Of a DNA stretch of 10,250 nucleotides, positions 5,699 to 10,250 are shown piece after piece. Numbering within the stretch: the stretch's first letter is position 1; every line of letters begins with the position of its first letter. Location: NCBI GenBank assembly GCA_964529005.1, contig CAZGUH010000078.1, positions 1-10,250 on the forward strand, read 5' to 3'. Position numbers and translations under genes: made by a program. Below the pieces are notes generated by a model that saw only the letters and a list, made by a program, of their open reading frames with translations, was not told where the DNA came from and ran no database searches. Source of the stretch: CAZGUH01 sp964529005. Lineage in GTDB: Bacteria; Actinomycetota; Acidimicrobiia; Acidimicrobiales; Ilumatobacteraceae.

Positions 5699-6331
5699 TC
5701 AGACGAGCTGATGCAGCTCGTTCTCGAACTCGGCGACGGCGCACGCGGCGAGGAGCCGCCGCATCATGTCGAGCGTGGCGTCCGCACCCCGGCGGGCCGC
5801 CGGGTGCGCCCCGCTCGGCACGGCGGTCTCGGTCCACACCAGGGTGACCCCGAGAAGCTCGTCGTGGTGGAGGTCGACACGGGCGATGGTGGCGTCGGCA
5901 CGCTCGGCCAGACGACCCTCGCCGACATCGGGCTCGCTGCGCACGATCGCCTCGCGCGTCTGGTCGCAGCTGAGCGTGACGGCAAACGCGTGGATCCAGC
6001 GATCGGCACACGCCACGGTGAGGATCCCGCCGGGGTGCTGGATGGTCTCCCCACGCACCCCGACCTCGATCACCGGGTCGACATCCTCGGAAAGGCCGAG
6101 CACACCGAGACGGCGGCCGTCGCGCTGGTGTTGCCACGCCTCGGCGACCGCGGAGCGCAGCTGGCACGGCCGCAATCGCACGATGCCGGAGCGCGCATCG
6201 CGGTGCGGCGTGACGTCCCACCCCACCTCGGCGAGCAGCCGGCCCTCGTGCCGCAGGCGGATCCGGACGTCGGGCAACGTGTGGCAGACGAAGCTGGCGA
6301 TCCGGAAGGCGGTCATGCAGAGCGGCGTCAC
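5699..6331 (-). CDS. Hypothetical protein, no family recognised
   Basis: A minus-strand frame of 210 aa from GTG 6331, or 205 aa from ATG 6316. The GC-rich third codon positions support real coding. No signal peptide, membrane segment or known motif is seen. The sequence looks soluble and mixed alpha/beta: an N-terminal block with RIRLRHEGRLLAEVGWDVTP, a middle block with DRWIHAFAVTL, and a C-terminal helix rich in Ala, Leu and Glu with RRLLAACAVAEFENEL. GAGGTGA lies 11 nt before the ATG; the GTG instead has a promoter-like hexamer 7 nt upstream, compatible with leaderless translation. Start is therefore undecided. It lies 57 bp downstream of the thioredoxin-like gene on the same strand and could be read with it; its own promoter is also possible. 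Its stop directly abuts that of larC. No function is proposed. Confidence 0.7.
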   Translation of the reverse strand: MTPLCMTAFRIASFVCHTLPDVRIRLRHEGRLLAEVGWDVTPHRDARSGIVRLRPCQLRSAVAEAWQHQRDGRRLGVLGLSEDVDPVIEVGVRGETIQHPGGILTVACADRWIHAFAVTLSCDQTREAIVRSEPDVGEGRLAERADATIARVDLHHDELLGVTLVWTETAVPSGAHPAARRGADATLDMMRRLLAACAVAEFENELHQLV

Positions 6332-6338
6332 CTCGGCG

Positions 6339-6368
6339 ATGTTAAGCGCACCTAATACCTTGCGGCAA
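6339..6368 (-). promoter_or_regulatory. Possible promoter of the hypothetical gene
   Basis: On the minus strand TTGCCG (6363-6368), 18 nt, then TAACAT (6339-6344), ending 7 nt before GTG 6331. Each hexamer matches consensus at four positions. Transcription would start at or next to the GTG. No terminator separates it from the upstream thioredoxin-like gene, so readthrough remains possible. Confidence 0.35.
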
Positions 6369-6388
6369 GCGCCTCTTTTGCGGGGAGA

Positions 6389-7144
6389 TCAGGTTCCCAG
6401 GGCGTCACGGACGAAGGCGTCGATCTCGTCGGCGCTGCCGAGCTCACCGCTGTGACGGGCGAGCACACTGCCGTCGCCCCCGATGACCACCATGAACGGG
6501 TAGCCGCTCACACCGAGCGCCTGGGCGCCGATCTGATCCTCGCTGTCGGCCATCACCTCCCATGGCCACCCCTTGTCGACCACCCACTCCGACGGCGGAT
6601 AGTTCGGCGCGTCGGCGCGCACCGCCGTCGACACACCGATGACGCGCAGGTCCTCGGGGACGCGACCGGACGTGTACCAGTCGACCAGGCGCGGCACCTC
6701 GGCGTTGCAGTGCGGGCACCAGTGCGCGAGCACCACCGCGAGCACCGGCTCGCCGTCTTGCGAACCCACCTCGACCGGCGTGCCGTCGAACGAGAATCCC
6801 TCGAGGACGGGCGCTTGCGTGCCGACCGCAGGGTCCTCCTGGCGGGGATCCAAGCGGCTCAACGGCTGGCCGACGACAGCGACCGTTCGGTTCTCGGCGA
6901 TCGCGGCAGCCGGCGCCGCCGGGCCGGTCTCGCCCTCGTCGCCCTGCGAGGCCTCGACACGGCCTTGATCTGCAACCGACGACGAGGGCGCGGTACCGGC
7001 CTCGTCGTCGTCTCCGCCGCGGGTCGTCACCACGGCGATGAGCGCCACGACTGCGACCGCCACGGCGATCGCCGCGATCACCCACGCGCGGGAACGAGAG
7101 CCCGGAGCGCCGCCGGCCGAAGATGGTCGGGAATGTGCGGGCAC
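6389..7144 (-). CDS. Membrane-anchored thioredoxin-like protein (TlpA/DsbA type)
   Basis: A 251-aa protein with a short basic N-terminus, one membrane segment (about 20-40) and an acidic, Ala/Ser-rich linker (about 43-85). An extracytoplasmic thioredoxin fold of the TlpA/ResA kind follows (about 105-250). The active site is WCPHC at 142-146, and the cis-proline is in GYP at 214-216. The CPHC dipeptide is that of DsbA oxidases rather than the usual CxPC of reducing TlpA/ResA proteins. With a DsbB-like gene directly upstream, disulfide formation in exported proteins is the likely role; this is inferred. Start is GTG 7144, supported by AGGAGG at 7153-7158, 8 nt away; an upstream stop and the 3-bp gap from dsbB fix the frame. 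A role in cytochrome c maturation is the alternative. Confidence 0.88.
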   Translation of the reverse strand: MPAHSRPSSAGGAPGSRSRAWVIAAIAVAVAVVALIAVVTTRGGDDDEAGTAPSSSVADQGRVEASQGDEGETGPAAPAAAIAENRTVAVVGQPLSRLDPRQEDPAVGTQAPVLEGFSFDGTPVEVGSQDGEPVLAVVLAHWCPHCNAEVPRLVDWYTSGRVPEDLRVIGVSTAVRADAPNYPPSEWVVDKGWPWEVMADSEDQIGAQALGVSGYPFMVVIGGDGSVLARHSGELGSADEIDAFVRDALGT

Positions 7145-7147
7145 GGA

Positions 7148-7681
7148 TCAATCCTCCTGGGTTCGAGGGATGGTCAGCAGCGCTGCGATGGCGAGGAAGC
7201 CACACAGAGCCATGAAGGACAACGACACGAAGCCGAACTCGCGGAACCAGGGAACGCTGCACGGCACGGAGACGTCGCACGCGCTGCCCTCCCACTGGGG
7301 GTTCCACTCGATGAGGTAGTGGTACAGCGACACCGCCGCGCCGATCACGCACAGGGGCAGCGCGTACCAGCGCACGGAGCGGTCGCGCCGGATCGCCGCC
7401 ACCAGCAGCACCACCGCCATCGGGTACATGAAGACGCGCTGGAACCAGCACAGCCGGCACGGTGCGAAGTTGGCGACCTCGCTGAAGTAGAGGCTGCCCG
7501 CAGTGGCGGACGCAGCGACGAGCCAGGCGAGCCACCCCGCCAGGGACGACACGGCGTGGATCAGCCGCCGGACGGGCGCAACGACGACGGCCGCCAGCCG
7601 ACCGGCGGCGAGCACGATCGCGCCCGCCCCAGCCAGCAGCGCGAGCAGCGCGGTGAAGCGCTCCATTGCCGTCACATCCAT
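7148..7681 (-). CDS. Disulfide bond formation protein, DsbB/BdbC family
   Basis: A 177-aa integral membrane thiol oxidase that would pass electrons from its partner thioredoxin-fold protein to quinone. The family signature FAPCRLCWFQR gives the first redox pair, Cys75 and Cys78. CDVSVPC gives the second pair, Cys135 and Cys141, in the next outer loop. About five hydrophobic segments are visible (about 9-35, 43-66, 84-97, 104-123, 149-171). The first is extra to the usual four-helix core, so the N-terminus may lie outside. ATG 7681 is chosen because GGAGGG at 7688-7693 stands 6 nt upstream; an in-frame ATG at 7705 and one at 7666 are weaker. The stop is 3 bp before the thioredoxin-like gene, and that gene's ribosome binding site lies inside this coding end, so the two are an operon. 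Confidence 0.9.
   Translation of the reverse strand: MDVTAMERFTALLALLAGAGAIVLAAGRLAAVVVAPVRRLIHAVSSLAGWLAWLVAASATAGSLYFSEVANFAPCRLCWFQRVFMYPMAVVLLVAAIRRDRSVRWYALPLCVIGAAVSLYHYLIEWNPQWEGSACDVSVPCSVPWFREFGFVSLSFMALCGFLAIAALLTIPRTQED
7153..7158 (-). promoter_or_regulatory. Ribosome binding site of the thioredoxin-like gene
   Basis: A full AGGAGG on the minus strand, within the last codons of the dsbB-like gene and 8 nt before GTG 7144. It decides the GTG start and supports coupled translation. Confidence 0.8.
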
Positions 7682-7687
7682 CCGCGG

Positions 7688-7693
7688 CCCTCC
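7688..7693 (-). promoter_or_regulatory. Ribosome binding site of the dsbB-like gene
   Basis: GGAGGG on the minus strand, 6 nt before ATG 7681. It selects this start over the in-frame ATG at 7705. Confidence 0.7.
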
Positions 7694-7754
7694 ACGGCGG
7701 GCCATTCTGTCGGCCGCTCGGGCATCGCGGTCGGCGCGGTGGCAGGATGAACTC

Positions 7755-8615
7755 GTGCCCGCAGCGCCGTCCGTGCCGCCGATCGTCGATCCTGCCTGGG
7801 TCACCGCACATGCCGGTCGCCGGCCGATGGTGGTCGCCGACGTGCGCTGGTACCTCGACGGGCGCGACGGCCGGGCTGCGTACGAGGAACGCCACATCGC
7901 GGGCGCGGTGTGGGTCGACCTCGATCGCCAGCTCGCTGCGAACGATCGCCCGGCGACGGAGGGGCGCCATCCGCTGCCCGACCCTGCCGACTTCGCCGCG
8001 TCGATGTCCGTGCTCGGCATCGGCGACGACACCACCGTCATCGCGTACGACGACACCGGGGGGATGACCGCCGCACGGCTCGTCGTGATGCTGCGGATGC
8101 TGGGGCGCGACGCGGCAGTCCTCGACGGCGGTCTGGCCGCGTGGCCGGGACCGTTCGAGCGCGGCCCCGGCCGCACGCCGGATCGCGCGCAGTTCACACC
8201 CCAGCCATGGCCGACGCAGCGCCTCGCCAGCGCCGATGAGGTCGGCGAGCGTGCGGCAGACCGAAGCGCGGTCCTGCTCGACGCCCGGACCGCAGGGCGT
8301 TTCACCGGCGAGGTCACAATGGTCGACCCGCGCCCGGGTCATGTTCCCGGGGCACGCAACGCTCCGTGGGGCGACGCTCTCGACCCCGCGACCGGCCGGT
8401 TCCGCAGCCGAGACGAGCTCGTCGAGCACTTCGCCGCCGTGGGAGTCGAGTCCGGCGACGAGGTGATCACCTACTGCGGCAGCGGTGTCAGCGCGTGCGT
8501 CAACGTCGTCGCGATGGAGCATGCAGGCCTCGGTGTGCCGCGCCTGTACGTCGCCAGCTGGTCGGGATGGTCGGCCGACCCGGATCGGCCGGCCGAGCTC
8601 GGCCCCGCTCGATGA
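7755..8615 (+). CDS. sseA: Sulfurtransferase, 3-mercaptopyruvate type (two rhodanese domains)
   Basis: A 286-aa cytosolic sulfurtransferase of the SseA/TST family, moving sulfane sulfur from 3-mercaptopyruvate or thiosulfate to an acceptor. The N-terminal rhodanese domain (about 8-140, with RWYLDGRDGRAAYEERHIAGA) has no Cys at the active-site position (VIAYDDTGG). The C-terminal domain (about 157-275) has the catalytic Cys241 in the loop CGSGVSAC. CGSGV is typical of 3-mercaptopyruvate sulfurtransferases, whereas thiosulfate enzymes have CRKGV. DARTAGRFTGE and LYVASWSGW are further family blocks. GTG 7755 is preceded by AGGA at a usable distance; a CAGGAT hexamer 6 nt upstream could instead be a -10 for a leaderless start. 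It is divergent from the dsbB-like gene by 73 bp and overlaps the next gene by ATGA. The symbol is by similarity. Confidence 0.93.
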   Translation: MPAAPSVPPIVDPAWVTAHAGRRPMVVADVRWYLDGRDGRAAYEERHIAGAVWVDLDRQLAANDRPATEGRHPLPDPADFAASMSVLGIGDDTTVIAYDDTGGMTAARLVVMLRMLGRDAAVLDGGLAAWPGPFERGPGRTPDRAQFTPQPWPTQRLASADEVGERAADRSAVLLDARTAGRFTGEVTMVDPRPGHVPGARNAPWGDALDPATGRFRSRDELVEHFAAVGVESGDEVITYCGSGVSACVNVVAMEHAGLGVPRLYVASWSGWSADPDRPAELGPAR

Positions 8616-10249
8616 CGACGCTGGGCATCCACGCGCTCCACGAGCTGCGCCGCACTCGCCGTCGCAACCGGCTCGCCGAACTCGAGTGGTTCGAGGCCGC
8701 ATACCGGGTCTATCTCGTCGCGATCGTCGCCGGAGTGATCGTGCTGTACCTCAGCGATCTCATCGGGGACGAGCAGCTGAGCCCAACGCAATGGGCCGAC
8801 ATCGTCAGCTACGGCCCGGGCGTGCTCGGGATCGCGGCGGCGATCGCGATCGCGTGGGGAGCGCGCAGCGGCAGCCAGGGCGGGCCGATCGCGATCGAGG
8901 AGGCCGACGTCCGGCACGTGATGCTGGCGCCGATCTCCCGGCGCCGTGCGCTGTTCCGGCCGGCGTGGCAATCGGTGCGCTCGGCCGTGTTCGCCTGCGC
9001 AGTGACCGGAGCGATCGCTGGCCAGCTCGCCGGGCGGCGCGCCCCCGGCACGGCCACCGCGTGGGCCCTCGGTGGCGCGCTGTTCGGAGGCGCGATCGGC
9101 CTGATCGCGATCTCGACGTCCATCATCGCCCACGGCCTGCGCCTGCCGCGGTGGGCGGCGACCGTTCTCGGGCTGGCAGTGATCGGCGGGCAGGTGGCGG
9201 CGGCGCGCACGCGGGCTCCGAGCCCGGCCAACCTCGTCGGCGACCTCGGGCTGTGGGGCGCGCGCGAGCGGTGGCTCGACGTGCCGGCGATCGCCGCCGT
9301 GGTGATCCTCGCCGTGCTGTCCAGCGCCGTGCTGGGACGGTTGTCCCTGGAGGCGCTGACGCGCCGCAGCGGCCTCGTCGCCCAGCTGCGGTTCGCGGTG
9401 ACGATGCAGGACCTGCGCACCGTGGTGCTGCTGCGCCGTCAGCTCGGGCAGGAACGCACGCGGGCACGACCGTGGGTGCGCCTGGCGCGCACCGGGCGGA
9501 CGCCGGTGGTGTGGCGGCGCGGCTGGCACAGCTTGCTGCGCTTCCCCGCCTCGCGTCTGGCGCGCTTGTCCCTCCTCGCCGCTGTCGCGGCGGCGTGCCA
9601 GGTCGCCGCGTACCGCGGCACGACGCCAGCGGTCGTCGGAACCGGCCTGGCGCTCTACGTCCTCGGGCTCGACGTGCTCGAGCCGCTGTCGCAAGAGGTC
9701 GACCAACCCGATCGCGCCGATGCGTTCCCGATGCCGCGCGGCGCGCTGATGGCACGGCATCTGGCAGCGCCGGCCGTCGCGCTGGTGCCGTTCGCCGGGA
9801 TCGCCGTCGCGGTTGCCACCGCGATGCAGCGGAACGTCTCCGCCGGGGCGGTCGGCGCGATCCTCGCCGTGCCGGTGATCGTCGCCGGCGCCGCCGGAGC
9901 CGTGGTGAGCGTGGTGATGGACGCGCCCGATCCCATCAGCGCGTCGACGCAGCAGGCCATGCTGCCGCCCGAGATCGGCGGCATCACGACGACACTGCGC
10001 CTGGCGATCCCGCTGGCGATCAGCACGTTGGCGGGACTGCCGGTGCTCGCCGTGCGCTCCGCGGCGCGCGCCGGGCAATCGGTCGAAGCCGCCGCGGTCC
10101 GGGGCGGGTTGGCGCTCGTGCTGCTGATCGTCGCCATCGCCGTGTGGGTGCGCAAGCGCGACGACGTGCGGCGGGCGATCCGTTCATTCCTCGACGAAGG
10201 CCGTGCTGCCACCGCCCAGCAGCGCGCCACCAAGGGGGCAGCCCGATGA
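8612..10249 (+). CDS. Polytopic membrane protein, probably ABC-type permease (DUF6297-like)
   Basis: A 545-aa membrane protein with about 12 hydrophobic segments in two halves: about 32-50, 68-84, 126-141, 150-173, 181-197 and 225-245, then 318-334, 338-356, 385-403, 411-436, 465-482 and 498-513. A basic cytoplasmic region of about 70 residues (247-316) separates the halves. An early cytoplasmic loop, DVRHVMLAPISRRRALFRP, resembles loops in ABC-2-type permeases. I think this matches an actinobacterial family of unknown function (DUF6297), but that is from memory. The ATG overlaps the sseA stop by 4 bp. The gene ends in a further ATGA, so a partner gene follows at once, most likely an ATPase. 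Substrate unknown; plain membrane protein is the safe reading. Confidence 0.75.
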   Translation: MTTLGIHALHELRRTRRRNRLAELEWFEAAYRVYLVAIVAGVIVLYLSDLIGDEQLSPTQWADIVSYGPGVLGIAAAIAIAWGARSGSQGGPIAIEEADVRHVMLAPISRRRALFRPAWQSVRSAVFACAVTGAIAGQLAGRRAPGTATAWALGGALFGGAIGLIAISTSIIAHGLRLPRWAATVLGLAVIGGQVAAARTRAPSPANLVGDLGLWGARERWLDVPAIAAVVILAVLSSAVLGRLSLEALTRRSGLVAQLRFAVTMQDLRTVVLLRRQLGQERTRARPWVRLARTGRTPVVWRRGWHSLLRFPASRLARLSLLAAVAAACQVAAYRGTTPAVVGTGLALYVLGLDVLEPLSQEVDQPDRADAFPMPRGALMARHLAAPAVALVPFAGIAVAVATAMQRNVSAGAVGAILAVPVIVAGAAGAVVSVVMDAPDPISASTQQAMLPPEIGGITTTLRLAIPLAISTLAGLPVLAVRSAARAGQSVEAAAVRGGLALVLLIVAIAVWVRKRDDVRRAIRSFLDEGRAATAQQRATKGAAR

Positions 10250-10250
10250 C
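10246..10250 (+). CDS. Start of the next gene, cut by the window edge
   Basis: An ATG overlaps the stop of the membrane protein by 4 bp, and AAGGGGG lies about 8 nt upstream. The same ATGA coupling is seen twice elsewhere in the window. Only the first codon and two bases are present, so the product cannot be read; an ABC transporter ATPase would fit the context. Confidence 0.45.

Noticed and set aside
5711..6355. Plus-strand open frame of 214 codons
   Set aside because: Antisense of the hypothetical gene. The minus strand has the better third-position GC and start signals.
6444..8702. Minus-strand open frame of 752 codons
   Set aside because: It crosses sseA in antisense and the dsbB-like and thioredoxin-like genes out of frame. 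It has no domain of its own.
8471..10078. Minus-strand open frame of 535 codons
   Set aside because: Antisense shadow of the membrane protein gene, rich in Arg, His and Gly with no recognisable fold.
1..10250. CRISPR array, phage genes, toxin-antitoxin pair or restriction system
   Set aside because: No spaced direct repeats and no recognisable proteins of these kinds were seen on either strand.

Overview
This is a GC-rich bacterial window with the look of an actinobacterium. GC-rich third codon positions, several GTG starts, Thr/Ala/Pro-rich extracytoplasmic linkers, tRNA genes without an encoded CCA end and 4-base ATGA gene overlaps all fit. The linker style and the membrane permease-like protein suggest Acidimicrobiia, but that is an inference.

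Left part (1-2720), minus strand for the recognised genes. A tRNA-Arg(ACG) is followed by a membrane-anchored LysM plus lysozyme-like wall protein with a structured leader of about 140 nt. Next comes tRNA-Ser(GCT), with a strong terminator hairpin. Between it and a second serine tRNA, tRNA-Ser(TGA), lies an accessory pocket of about 1 kb. The pocket holds a plus-strand SnoaL/NTF2-like gene with no credible start codon and a decayed IS3-family transposase fragment on the minus strand. pheA (prephenate dehydratase) ends 10 bp upstream of tRNA-Ser(TGA).

Middle (3690-6331). pheA is divergent from larB-larC, which overlap by 4 bp. They encode the carboxylase/hydrolase and the nickel insertase for the nickel-pincer nucleotide cofactor. 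The sulfur insertase larE and a racemase gene are not in the window. larC ends exactly against the stop codon of an unrecognised minus-strand gene of about 205-210 aa.

Right part (6389-10250). A minus-strand pair encodes a DsbB/BdbC-like quinone-linked thiol oxidase and a membrane-anchored thioredoxin-fold protein with a DsbA-like CPHC centre. This reads as a disulfide-forming module for exported proteins. Divergent from it is a two-domain 3-mercaptopyruvate sulfurtransferase (sseA type). It overlaps a 545-aa polytopic membrane protein, probably the permease part of an ABC-type system. That gene in turn overlaps an ATG at the window edge.

I see no phage, CRISPR array or obviously new multi-gene system. 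The points most worth a second look are the start-less SnoaL-like gene with the IS3 remnant between two serine tRNAs, the Dsb pair with unusual features, and a recurring -10-like hexamer placed 6-7 nt before several start codons, which suggests leaderless transcripts.
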